Positions 48,901 through 61,200 of a stretch of DNA of 64,000 nucleotides are shown here, in pieces. The DNA comes from Mangifera indica. Lineage: Eukaryota; Streptophyta; Magnoliopsida; Sapindales; Anacardiaceae. Under the pieces are notes generated by a model. It did no database searches, was not told the DNA's origin, and saw nothing but the letters and a program-made list of their open reading frames with translations. The DNA lies in NCBI RefSeq assembly GCF_011075055.1, contig NC_058137.1:9409463-9473462 (forward strand). Reading direction: 5' to 3'. The translations under genes and the position numbers were made by a program. Every line of letters begins with the position of its first letter. Within the stretch, counting starts at the first letter, position 1.

Positions 48901-51522
48901 CATATATCATAAGAGCTGAAGCCAAAGCCCCTAATGTGTCAGCAACCTGAGCAGGTGAAGAGCATGATTCAAGGCTTTGGCCAAGACTTGAGATGACATT
49001 GGACAAGCCACCAGAAATGTTTGCCAGAGCACACATTGCATTCTCCTGCAAGGCTTGGGCATGCTCACCTTGCATGAATTCTTTAGAAGGAGCTATTGTA
49101 GCATTTATCAGAGTAGGAATACCATTTGAACTGGCTATTTCACGCCTCGCTTCTTTACACTGGGCAGAGAGAGACTTAACAGCACCTGCAGCTTCTGCTC
49201 TAACAGGAGGTTCATTACCAGGTCCTAACAGCTTGAGGAGCTGTTTTGTAGCTTCTGCAGCTAAGATCCTGGAGCAAACAGATGCATCTTCCATCATCAT
49301 ACATGCAAGAAGAAAGCAAACATGAGCTTGAGTGCCGGGTTGTCCTGATTTGAGTAACTTCACAAGTATATCCACTCCTCCAGCTTGTATTGTTGCAGCC
49401 CAAAATCCCTCAGTGCTGCTAGAGAGATTCTTTAATGCTCCTGTTAGTAAGCTATCAACCACGTTTCCAGTCTTGAGGCCATTTTTAAGCTGCTCCCATA
49501 ACACCGGCACTACTCCTTCAGTGGAAAATATTTTGGATCCAACATGATCCTTTGCACCACCTTGAGAAACAGCAAAAATTGTCTTTGCTGCAGCAATCTG
49601 ACCATCTGCTGAGCTGGATTTGAGGAGGCCAAGCAATGGAGGAATGCATCCACCAAGTAAGACCTTTACCCTTAATTCATTCTCCTTACAAAGAGAGCCT
49701 AAGACATTAGCAGCCTGTATCTTCACTCCAATTGATCCTGATCGAAGAAGAGATACAAGTACTGGAACTGCCTGAGAGTGTGACCCCACAGCACTAAAAG
49801 CATTTTCACGAGTATCAATGAGTTCCAGCAATTGCTTCAGGTTATACTCTTTCTCTTGTACAGATGAAGAACTCTGCCGCAACTGCTCAATGCATTGTGC
49901 AACACTTGCTAATGTTCCATCCAGATCCTCCATGCTGCTACTGCGATCTCTGCAAAGGATGAAGAATGCAAGATACTTCAGTTAGAATTACATCTGCATG
50001 CAACCAACACTATTGACATTTTTTTGGAAAACAAAATACTAATAAGAATAGGATCAAGGCATGATAAATCAGAGGGCTGGCTTAAGACGAGGAAGTAAAT
50101 GACTGCAAGTCATATGTGGATGAAGTAAGTTAAAGTGAAAAGAAATGTAATGGAAAGAGACCAGCAAACATATTGGTTAACACTGACATATAAAAGATAT
50201 GATATATCATTTATAACTCAGCATAGCCCTAACTACGGTGATAATGTTATAGAAAAATTGCTGCTCACTCCAATTAGATCCTCTCATGTATAGAGCTTCT
50301 AGAAACACTAATCTCCAAGTTAAATACACACATAAAATCTACCCACATTGTGAAGATAATTTCCAGAACAAAGGCACATAAAAATTTATTATCAATCCCA
50401 CTGCAAGTAAATATTTTTTTCCAAAAAATATTTTCTATTCTTTTCTTCTTTTTTCTTTTTTTTTAGTGAGGTGAATGATATGTACCTGCTATAGAAATTA
50501 CAAACACAATGCTCAGCAGTTACAGATCGTTTACTTATGCCACCAGGATAATTTAGCATTTAAAAAAAATTAAAAAAACAAAAAAAAAAAAACCTAACCT
50601 CAGACTCATCTTTATAACTGAATGGGGAGTTGGGGGCTCTGAATCTTGAAGTCTGGCATCTACATTTCTTTCCTGCAATTATGAGTGCAACAGAATCACA
50701 CAATGAAAAAGGGAATTATCTAATCAAGGTAGCCAAGCAGAAAATTCAAATTATAAAAAATATTAAGTTTTGGCCAGCCCATTGGAATATTTCCTTCATC
50801 AAAATAAGGCAAGACGTAAAAACTAAGATTTCAGAATAGCATGATAGTTGATCAAACTAAGGCATGGATTAAGTAGCACAAAATAGTGATCCAACACAAA
50901 ATATTTAAAGATTCATTTCCTCACTAATTTGTTCAAACATAATATATTCCCTACAATAAGGCCAAAAAAATTTAAAAAAAAATCCAAGTCATCACAAAGA
51001 CTTCTGCAAAAGTTTATCCATATTTGTTTTCACAAAATGCCTCTGACAAAAGCTCAGAAACAAAGGGTATCAATTTAGATTTTTTACTCCTAGTCTGACG
51101 TTTTGATTTTGTTGAAACCAACAACTATCATCAACATCTATTAAAATGGACAGTGACAGAAAAATGATAAGTGAATTATATTACTTAAATTACAGTGATA
51201 GAAAAAATTGTTGTTCACACAAACAACTGAATTAACCAGCAAAGAACAAGAATTTCAACCACCACCAGTGCCAAATTAAGACCTTCGACACACCAGACTT
51301 AGTTCCATATACAGTTCCCATGTGACATGTCTTTGTTATACAGAGAGTTAACATGTGGCATAAGATATCCAATTTATCACCATTAAGCACTCACAATAAG
51401 ACAAACTAACAAACTATCAAGATACTTAATGAAATAAGCATCAAGCAGAAGAGTACCGCATCATTGGCAGCATGGCCATCACCATTGCTGCCAGTGAACC
51501 TCCAAGCTAGTGTGGCCGCCAG
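42991..51522 (-). CDS. CSI1: CELLULOSE SYNTHASE INTERACTIVE 1 (ARM-repeat and C2-domain protein)
   Basis: Seven coding exons on the minus strand: 51522-51457, 50672-50599, 49949-46892, 46722-44178, 44009-43555, 43339-43223 and 43134-42991. All introns are GT...AG and the frame is continuous, giving about 2152 residues (Arabidopsis CSI1/POM2 is about the same length). Most of the protein is tandem armadillo repeats, for example [28 protein letters not shown] and [16 protein letters not shown]2 domain begins at about residue 2028 ([15 protein letters not shown]) and ends IEFQWSNKQ. The family tethers plasma-membrane cellulose synthase complexes to cortical microtubules and guides cellulose deposition. 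No internal stop or frameshift is present. Odd point: the first codon, aligned with the family's initiator Met, is CTG. ATGs in the same frame follow at 50609 (residue 44) and 49933 (residue 53). Confidence 0.95.
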
Positions 51523-51626
51523 CTTTACTTTATTTCAGGACGCCCAGATAGAAATTCAATCAAAAACCACTACCCTCTCCAGATCCAAGCTCAAGCACAG
51601 ACACACAGTCAAAACATCAAAATCTC
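51457..51626 (-). promoter_or_regulatory. CSI1 exon 2: leader with upstream ATGs and CTG start
   Basis: The acceptor TTTCACAG at 51627 and donor GCG|GTACTC at 51456 bound this exon. On the minus strand it contains a two-codon upstream frame (ATGTTTTGA). Then comes AAGCTGGCG, with CTG at 51522-51520 where other CSI1 proteins start MA(A/T)TLAWRF. An in-frame TGA lies five codons upstream of the CTG, so no earlier ATG can serve. A purine at -3 and G at +4 make a favourable context for CTG initiation. A second out-of-frame ATG, inside AGCAATGGTG, opens a 13-codon frame. That frame ends with TAG in exon 3, shortly before the in-frame ATG at 50609. Confidence 0.7.
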
Positions 51627-52403
51627 CTGTGAAACAACAGTTCATAAGCCAAACTAAAGATCCCAACATCAAGCAGAAGTAGATCAATTGAAAATTCAAT
51701 CACGTCAAGTGAACTTAAATCCGCTTCAGAACATGAAAAACAAAATTCAATTTATAGAAATAATTGCAAATTGATGATAATCTAAGCAGTGTAAATCTCA
51801 ATTAACTAAAACTCACTACAATGTAGATCAATCATCCACTGCCTTAGTTACATCCATTAGCGTCAAAATCTAACACTTATCAACTTAACAGAATCGTGAT
51901 ACAACTTTCTTATCAAATTCTTCTACTTTCCCGCTAGCCAAACAGAAACAAATGAAAAGCGATAAACAAAAAATCTCAGATTTGACTGAATTCTACACAA
52001 TTAATGCACCAAACACTAGATCAGACCTGAATGAACACAAATATCTAAACTCAAAGATCAAATCTCAGCGCCATTATAAGAAACAAAAATAAAAATTTGA
52101 CCACAGATTTCCCGAAACAAAAACATCACATCGACGCAAATGAGCTAAAATTTGGCGTAGTGACACACATTCAGACTCCATCAAAACAAATAAATATCCA
52201 AATTTGACATCAGATTTCCCAAAACAAAAAACAAACCATCAATTCAGATGAACTAAATTGCTATACCCATCAACGCAAAGAGCAAAACTTCAAAGTCGTG
52301 AACAAAAAAGAATCACAATTTGGCCTCAGATTTCCAAAAATGAATGCAACCCACCAAAGCAAGTGAACTAAACTTTGGTATAATTAAGCCAGATTGAGCT
52401 CAC

Positions 52404-52472
52404 CTTCAATAAAGAGAGGGAGAGAGAGAGAGAAATGAAGGAGCGTAGAGTTAGTGCATCTATAAATTTCGT
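52404..52472 (-). promoter_or_regulatory. CSI1 non-coding first exon and core promoter
   Basis: On the minus strand a CT-rich leader (CTCTCTCTCTCTCCCTCTC, about 52432-52412) ends TTGAAG at 52404, followed by the donor GTGAGC. A TATA-like AATTTATAGA lies at about 52470-52461, a suitable distance upstream. CT-rich leaders are common in broadly expressed plant genes. The intron to the next exon is about 780 bp. Confidence 0.5.
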
Positions 52473-52499
52473 AGTAGAGAAGATAATAAAAATGCCAGT

Positions 52500-55400
52500 G
52501 AATGAATGACTCAATGAGTAATAGGAAGAGAAAAAGACAGATTTTTTATATAATTTTTAGTGTCATTAAAACACTTTTTCCATGGAAACAAAGGAAGAGA
52601 GAGATGGAAGGCTGAGTTCACAGCTCCACATACACTGACAGGACCACCGACTGTTGGGAGCTTAGCTTGAAGACTCCTATGCTTCGTGGCTCCGGCTTGC
52701 TTCAATTTCGAAACTTTTCATTGATAATACCTTGTAACAATAAAATTATACATTAATATTTTATATATATATAAAATTAAAAATAATATATTATTATATA
52801 ATTTTTAAAAATTTTAAATTAAAAATAAAATAACATTTAATTACATATAAATAATCAAAATATGTATATATAATATTATTAAAATTAAAATTATAATAAT
52901 TAAATTATATTATCAAATAACCTAAAAAATAATATTATAAATATTTATTTTAAATATATAAATAGATGTATATTTATATATATAATTATATAATTAAATA
53001 TTATTTTTTATTAATTTAAAATTATTTAATTATAATATAATATATATTTATTTTTATATTTAAAATGAATATATATTATGGATATTTTAAAAAAAATTTG
53101 TGTCAGATTTTTTTAAGTTTTGTTTTTTTAAGAAATGCAGCTTGAGAATAAGCCAAGCCAAGCCAAGCCATGCCAAATGGAGAACAATAAAAAATAAAAA
53201 AATTATCTCTCTTTCTTAGCTGGCAAAAAAATTATTTTTGATTTATTTATTCAAATAAATTATTGGTAGAATTGAATCAGTGGTGTGTCATTGGGGACAG
53301 CATGAGTGTGATACACCTAATAAGGGTATTTTTGTCAATTACGTCTAATTAATTGCCCAACAATCCCCGTAACGTGTAAGTAATAACTAACACCAGGAGA
53401 ATTTAATGGACTTCGACCCAAATTGCTCATCAAAATGACAATTATAGTCATTAATTTCTTATCTTAATTTAACAATTTAGGTTGACTAAATAAATCCCCT
53501 TTTAATTAAACTTGGGATAAAATAGTAAATTCCTTGTAAATAATTACCAAAAAATTAATAAAGCTCAATTGTTTCAAAGCCTCTACATAATTTAATAATT
53601 GAAATTAATATGAATATTGGCTATTTATATTTAATATGAAATAAATTTAAGTAAAAAAAATAATCTCAGTTTATATTATTAAGTAATAATTTCGTGGTAT
53701 AAATTGTACTTGGAGAAAATTATTTTACCAATAACATAATATTAACAAAATTTTAACGAAATTTTTATATCCCCAAATAAGTAAAATTATTCAAGTAATT
53801 CACAATTAATTAGGGAAATCACACAAGAAATATATTTTCATAGACAGTGGAGGAATTTTTTTTATTTTTCTGAAATATGAAGGAAGATATTTTATACTTG
53901 ATTGAAGCTCTTGAGGGTTGATAAAAACCCCTTAAAATATATTTTCCAAGGAAGTTGATTTTTCACCTGCTTTTGATTGGGACACTAATTCAATTCATAA
54001 ACCAGAAAGATAAAATATTGATTAGGATTGTTAATCATTTTCATTTAATTGTTAATTAAATAAATCAATAAATTAAGGCTTTGCAATTTGTGTGTTTTGT
54101 TGGTCATACGGGTCATGTTTGTTGGTGTACAATTTTTGGTCGGTTTGATGAAATTGACATTTCAATTGTTCTTCCACTCTAATTAATAATTAATTAATTG
54201 GAAATTATATATAATTTCATTTCATTTAAAAATTATTAGGACCAATTAAATGCTTTGTTTTTAAGATTTTACACAGTCAAGTAACTCTAACCCACATGTT
54301 AAATCTCCTTTAATTAACAGGCTGATTTTTACTGTAATTAAAATTAATACCAATAATATTTTATATTCTATGTTACAAGTTTTACATTTCATATTATGCC
54401 TAAATATTTGCTAATTTAATATTAGACAAATGTCTATTTATCACTCAAGCTTTGATAAAATTCTCATCTTTTAAGTTAAAAAATAATTTTCTTATTTGTT
54501 TGTTGAAATTAATTGTTAGTATTAACAATTAAATGATATTTATATTATTTTATTTAAATATTATGATAAAATTAATATCATATACAATATAAACTAATTA
54601 AATTTTAACTTTAAATACTTTTTTTTTCATTTTCTGTGTTCAATCTCATTTCAATATAAATAAATATAAAAAATTAATTATTGTTGGTAACAATTAATTT
54701 TAATTTTTTAATTAAAATTAATATAAATTAGGTGTGAAAATATATTTAATAAAATGTGGTTGTAAAATATTATTTGATTTGAAAACTTTGTTGTCTTTTT
54801 GAATAATTTTATAAAAAAAAATAATTAGATTTTTTAAACAAATTTAATAAACAAATAAAAAAATAAATTCTTTTAATTTAAAAGATAAAAATTATAGTTT
54901 TATCAAACCTTAGGTGTGAAATATCATTTGGCCTTTAGTTATCATATTTTTGGTGTTATCAAATTTAGATTAATTAATTAACTAAGTTTAAACCATATTC
55001 AAAATACATTAATTAACTAAGTTATATCAAATCTAAATCATCTTATGTGTGTAAAATGGTGAAATTATCATAATTTATTTCTAAAAAGCTTCTTCTTTGA
55101 CCGTTTGATAAAATAAATATAATAAAGTGCATATCACTAGAAGGAAAAAAAAAATTTAACAGTCATTATTATGTACAAAATACCTAAAAAAAATTTTCTG
55201 GTATGTTGATAAACATAATTTTTTTTATAATCAATTTCTTATGATGTGCCCTTACAACCTATATAGATAAATAATGAACCCATATATTATTAGAAAGAAG
55301 AAAAAGACATAACGAAATAATTATATGTTTAAATTAATTTTTAAATTTTATTAATATATTTTATTTATTGTCAAACTCCCACATACAACTTTTCGAAAAT

Positions 55401-55647
55401 ATAAAATCTCACCCACAAAGAGGTAAAATTAACAAATTTTGTAAGTGAAAAGGGGTATTAAAGTAATTATATGTCTCCTATTTAAAACGCTATAAACGAA
55501 CCACTGTTTCCAGGGGTATTTCACTTGGACACTTCTACAACTAATCAATATGGGATATCACGATTTAAGGCTGTAAAATTTTCTAAAAATTTTGGAAGTG
55601 TAATATTACAAGTGAATCACCCTTTACTGAGGAAAAATGTTTCCCAA
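52500..55647. other. CSI1 upstream spacer, AT-rich
   Basis: No gene. It contains long ATATAT/AATAAT tracts (52740-53090), a short (AAGCC)n run at 53150-53172 and otherwise featureless AT-rich DNA. The open frame at 52511-52705 (-) has no family resemblance. Confidence 0.55.
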
Positions 55648-55854
55648 CTATACAATTTCATTTTGTAGAAACACAAACCGTTTCAGATGTAGCAAACCCT
55701 TGATCCACTTTATCGGTATGCCAAAATCAATGGATGTCTCTCTCATTGGGAAAGAAAATGTAAATTCAATCTTCCTTTGCCTTCCATGGGGCAAGTGAAT
55801 CTTTCCACCTTCTTTTTGTCCAAATTTTGCTAGCCTAGATGCAGTATGTCTCAT
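55648..55854 (-). other. Unassigned open frame
   Basis: A 68-codon frame starts with ATG and has a basic, protein-like composition (MRHTASRLAKFGQKEGGK, then FPMRETSIDFGIPIKWIKG). No family recognised and no splice partners seen. It could be a transposable-element or gene fragment. Confidence 0.2.
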
Positions 55855-56065
55855 AGTGGATTTGAGTAGACAATGGCCAAAACGAGATGGGGAAGAGCGA
55901 GAGTCTGTTGCTGATGAAGAAAACTAAGGAACAACAAGAAGCTTGCGACAATGCAAAAGAAGTGACGGTGACGAAGTAAAGAATGGATAGAAAGCAATGT
56001 TTAGGGAGAAGAAAGGAACAACGACAAGCTTTCTCTATCTATTTATTTGGGACATGATGGTTTTT

Positions 56066-56215
56066 AGTGGTTTTTTTTTTATAATCAAAAAATTTTATCC
56101 GATTTCATCGTACAAATAAATTTTAGAGTACAATGATTAGACTGATACTATTACATTGGATAAATCATATACATGTGTAGAAACTCATACTATTCAAACT
56201 CTAACCTTTTATAGA
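56066..56215 (-). repeat. Possible SINE-like repeat, copy 2
   Basis: Poly-T head, ATAATCAAAAAATTTTATCC, then AATGATTAGACTGATACTAT and TTACATTGGATAAATCATAT, in the order seen at 33085-33215. Diverged but collinear. Confidence 0.35.
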
Positions 56216-56440
56216 GAAAGTTTTTCTTTTCGTTACCCTTAAAGTTATTTATTTGTAAATCTTGAACATGAAGCTCAAGAGGCAGCAAACAATATTAGAT
56301 GGTAAGAGAGGGAAGGCATGGCCCTCGAAAGGAGCCAAATTTTGTTGGCGTGATTAGGGCATTAATTGTCAAAACAAACACCCACAAATCTTATACATGG
56401 CAGTGAGTGATTCCTAGTATCCACTCAAAAAACTGAAAAT

Positions 56441-56590
56441 GAGCAAAATTATATGTACGTAATTTAGATATATATGATATATTATCAATAGATTAAGTAT
56501 TATTTTATCTTTAATTTATAATCATCTAATCACTTAATGATACATAATTTATATACCTAAATTATGTATTAAAAATATGTACACTATTTC
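56441..56590. mobile_element. MITE, family 1 copy C
   Basis: The left arm is GAGCAAAATTATATGTACGT and the right arm is the complement of AATAGTGTACATATTTTTAA. The core is TTATTTTATCTTTAATTTATAATCAT, shared with copies A and B. It lies only 20 bp from the copia LTR that begins at 56611. The most diverged of the three copies. Confidence 0.65.
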
Positions 56591-56610
56591 CCACCCAAAT
56601 TTTTGAACGA

Positions 56611-58198
56611 TAGAATATCCTAAAAAGGGGGTGAATTAGACACTCTAAAACAATATTTACCAAATTAAAAAATTAAACCAATTTATTTAATTTAAACAAT
56701 GATGACAATTTTAATGCAATTTATGAAAATGACAAGAGATATTTTAAATAATCAATACAATCAAAATAATATAACACAAAATATAAGTTTGAGGGATGAA
56801 AAAATCAAACACGCGATATATAGTGGTTCAACACAACCTAGCCTACGGTCATTCCTCCAAGCGATCTCTCTTGGAGTATTTCACTAATCCTTGGTTGACA
56901 AAATCCTAACCAAGTTTTTCTTCACAACAAAAATAGCTTACAAAGTGCTATTAACCTTTATAAGTACTAAACTCAATTTCTCTCACTAAAAATTTTATAA
57001 TCTCTTTAAAAGTAAACCTCACTCTTTTATAGTATGAATTTTCATATGAATTCGAAATATAATTTCTCTCAAAGAGTGTATATGAAAATTTAAGCTTATT
57101 ATAACCCAATGCAAATGAAATCAAAAAGTGTGTAAACAAGGGTTTTCAATAGAGAAGAGAATTTGTAAGTGAATAACTCAAAATTAATTTGCACTTAAAT
57201 ATATAAAAGTTCTTAGTGGCAAAAGTCTATCCCAAGTGAATTTGATTGGGTTTATATAGGAAAAAATAAGAAAAGTTATCTTTGTACACAAAAATTAGTC
57301 GTTTTAATTTTTCAAAAAACGTAAAATTCAGTTGACTAGATGTAATTCAGTTAACCTGATGTGACATAGCACTAGCAGTTAGAAAATTCAAAGCAAAATT
57401 CAATCGACTGGAAAGAATTAAGTCAACCAAATTTCTAAAAGCTAAAATGCAAAGCTTCTGGATAATTTGGAAGCTATCATCAAAGAATTCAGCTGGTCAA
57501 ATTCGGTCAACCAAACTTTATTACCTTTTACCCCTGAATTTTTTACAATTTATTTGCCCCCTGAACCTTTGAAAAGTGACATTTTAATCCATTTTTAAAC
57601 ATTCTTTCAAAACCAACTTTAAGATATGAAAATATAGTTCACAAAACTTCATCATTTTAAATGAGTCAATCAACTTTGATAAAAATTTGGCTTAACCCAA
57701 TAGTTTGAAAAACAGTATTTTAACCCAAATTGTAAAATATATGAGAATAAGTTTTTGAGTGAGCTATCACATGCAAATAAATATTCTAATCAAAACAAAT
57801 ATTTTAATATTACAAACATATCTACCTAAACTTGAGCTTTTTTTCAAATCTTCATAAATTCTTTATTTGAGTCTTGTTTTTCATTTTCATCTTGATACTC
57901 TTTCAAGTGCAATAAGTAAATTCTTACAATTTAAACTTACACTCAAGTAAATATTCTAATCAAAACAAATATTTTAAGATTACAAACATATCTACCTAAA
58001 CTTGAGTTTTTCTTCAAATCTTCATAAATTCTTCATTTGAGTTTTGTTTTTCATTTTTATCTTAATACTCCTTCAAGTACATTAGGTAAATTTTTACAAT
58101 CTAAACTTACACTAAAGTAAAGTCATTAGTCAATATGCGTAGAGACATATTAGTTTGTTATCATCAAAATAAAAGCATAATGACTTCTTGAGTCAACA
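56611..58198 (-). mobile_element. Left (3') LTR of copia element 2
   Basis: Directly repeated with 63022 onward: both contain AAGGGGGGTGAATTAG-type sequence, AACCAATTTATTTAATTTAA, ATAAGTTTGAGGGATGA and CGCGATATATAGT. It ends GAGTCAACA at 58198, directly followed by the polypurine tract. Length about 1.59 kb. Confidence 0.85.
57781..58120. repeat. Tandem duplication inside the LTR, 170-bp unit
   Basis: Copies start at 57781 and 57951, each with ATATTCTAATCAAAACAAAT and AACATATCTACCTAAACTTG. Whether the right LTR carries it cannot be seen because the window ends first. Confidence 0.9.
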
Positions 58199-58199
58199 A

Positions 58200-58209
58200 T
58201 CTCCCCATT
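58200..58209 (-). other. Polypurine tract of copia element 2
   Basis: The minus strand reads AATGGGGAGA immediately before the LTR start TTGTTGACTC, the usual plus-strand priming site of copia elements. Confidence 0.7.
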
Positions 58210-61200
58210 TTTATGATGACAAACACATATGTACTTCAAAGAATTTTATAAAATATATCAATGAATGTATTTCCTTGAAGTTAAGAAACACTTGATTTTT
58301 AAGAAATTTTGCAAGAGTTCGCCTTAAAAAATCAAGTTTCCTCCCTCTGAATATATGCAAATAACAATACAATTCATATAAATATCATATATCCAACATT
58401 AACCTTATCAAAATGTCCACTACATCAATAAATATTGCATCTATAATCATAATTAAATATATCTTCATCAAAATATCCACAACATCAAATATCTCATTTA
58501 TAATCATAGAATATATCCATAATCAAAAGATCCATAATATCAATCAAATATCATATTTATAATCATAGTCAAATATATCCATAATCCTCCATAACCACAT
58601 CAAAGTATCCACAACGTCAATCGAACTTGTCTCCCCCTTTGTCATTATCAAAAAGAATAGTGCAAACGATATAGTCAATAAGACAAAAGAAGACTAATAC
58701 GCATGAACAATGTATAGAAATGATCATCAAAATGACCAAAAATAAGCATCAAAGCACAGTCCATGAATACAATGTCTAAATAAGCATGATTAGCAAAATA
58801 AGAGTACTAACAAGATAAACCATCAAGATATGAGGAAAATCCATACACAACAAAAATATAATGAAAAATAGAGATGAGCTATGGAGGAGGTGAAGGAAAA
58901 TGATGAAGAAGTTCATCCATGCCACCCATGACCACGACTTGAAGATTTGTAATACTAGCACAAACAGTAGCAAAATTAGTGTGAACCTCAGCACGAATAT
59001 CTGCAAGCTCAGCATATAAGAAAAGATAGGATCAACGATTGAGGTGATAGTCAACTCAGTAGATAAACTCGCTCTAGTAGTCATCTTAGATCTCTTGCCA
59101 AAAACACGAGCCTGTAACTCGAATGAATCTTGGTCATCATTGTCATAACTTTAACACCATACTTGAGGTGTTTGTTTTAAACCATAAGAGCTTTTTGAAG
59201 TTTAAAAACATAGTTTGAAAAATTATGACTTTTAAATCCAGGAGGTTGTTCAACATAAACTTTCTCCATGATAAATCCATTTAAGAAAGCACTTTTAACA
59301 TCCATTTGATATAAAATAAAATTTTTAGAACTTGTAAATGCCAAAAGCATCCTAGTGGATTCTAATCTAACTACCGGTGTAAAAGTTTCTTCAAAATCTG
59401 TTCCCTCTTTTTAGTTGTAGCCTTAAGCCACTAATCTAATTTTATTTCTAACAACCACTCTAGATTCATCCATTTTGTTTATAAAATCCTATTTTGTGTC
59501 AATAACGGATTGGTGATCTAAACGAGGGACTAGTTTCCAAACATTGTTTCTTTCAAATTGATTTAATTTCTCTTGCACGGCTAAAATCCAAAACTCATCA
59601 TTTAATGTATCATGAAATGTTTTTGGTTCAAATTGTGAAATAAATGCAAAATTATTGTAAAGATTGAAGGATGATCTAGTTTTAACACTTAATTTTCTTC
59701 ACCAATAATCAATTCTTTAGGATGAGCATTTCCATACCTCTAAGCCTTAGGGAGATCTTTATCTCCTTCAAGTTTTGGCTCTTGTTTTGTATCATCCTTA
59801 AGATCATTTGGTGAATCATAAGTTTCTGTTTGGTCTTCATTCTTAACTTGATCATCATCAATATCAACTTGCACATTAGTTGAAGGATTAGATTCAGTAA
59901 AAATAACATGCATGGATTTCTTGACTACTAGTGTCCTTTCGTTAAACACCTTATACCCTTTGCTAGATGATGAATATCCAAGAAAGATGCTAATTTCCGA
60001 TTTTGAATCAAATTTTTCTAAATTTTCATTTATGTTCAAAATAAAGCACTTACATCTAAAAACTTTAAAATAACCAATATTTGTTTTTTGTTTTCTCAAA
60101 GTTCATATGAAGTTTTATCCAATGATGGTCTTATTAAAACATGATTTAAAATATAGCACGTTGTGTTTACGGCTTCCAACAAAAAATATTGAGACAGAGC
60201 TTTTTCATTTAGCATGGTTATAGTCATCTCTTAAATTATCCTATTCTTTCTTTCAATAACACAATTTTGTTGAGGAGTTTTAGGACAAGATAATTAATAT
60301 TCAATACCATGTTCATCACAAAAGTTGTCAAATAAATGATTTTCAAATTCTCCTTCATAATCACTCCTAATGCAAAAAATATGCATTTCTTTTTCTTTTT
60401 ATATTTTCTTGACAAATTTTAAAAAGGCGTGGAGGAATTCATCTTTTGATATAAGAAAAATTACCTAAGTGAATCTCGAAAAATCATCAACAATAACAAA
60501 AGCATAATATTTTTTACCTAGTCTTACGGTTTTTTAAGGACCAAAAAGATCAATATAAAGAAGTTGTAAAGGTCTAGAAGTGGAAATATGAGTTTTACTT
60601 TTAAATGAACTTTTTGTTTGTTTGCCAAATTGGCATGCATCACAAATTTTATCTTTAGCAAAATCTATTTTTGGAAGATCTTTGATAAGCTCTTTCTTGG
60701 AGATTTGTGAAATCAAGTTCATGCTAACGTGACCTAATATTTTATGTCATAACCAATTATTTTCATGTAATATGAAGAAACATAGATTTTCATGAGATGC
60801 ATTTTCTATATCTATAGTGTAAACATTTTCATCTCTATTTTCTACACAAATTGGATTTCTATCATTCATATTTTATACAATGCAACTACTTGGCTCAAAA
60901 ATAACTCTAAATCTTTTATCACATAGTTGACTAATGCTAAGAAGATTATGTTTAAGACTATCCACCAAAAGAACATTTTCAATGATAATGTGAAAGTTGT
61001 TATCAATATCTCCAATGCTAATAATTTTACCCTTCGCATTGTCTCCAAAGGTGATATGTCCTTCATCTTTCTTGCTTATTTTCGAGAATTATGAAATATC
61101 TCTAATCATGTGTCTTAAGTAAGCGTTATCCAGGAATCATTTACTTTTCCTCTTTTTGTTTTTCCCTTCTTAAACACAATGAGAGATTCAAGAATTTGTC

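Noticed and set aside
44637..49547. Many open frames of 60-170 codons on the plus strand (for example 47427-47930, 45662-45946, 48993-49325)
   Set aside because: They lie antisense to the long CSI1 exons and are by-products of that strand's codon bias; no domains or splice context.
52511..52705. Minus-strand frame of 64 codons upstream of CSI1
   Set aside because: Sits upstream of the CSI1 TATA-like element with no splice context or family match.
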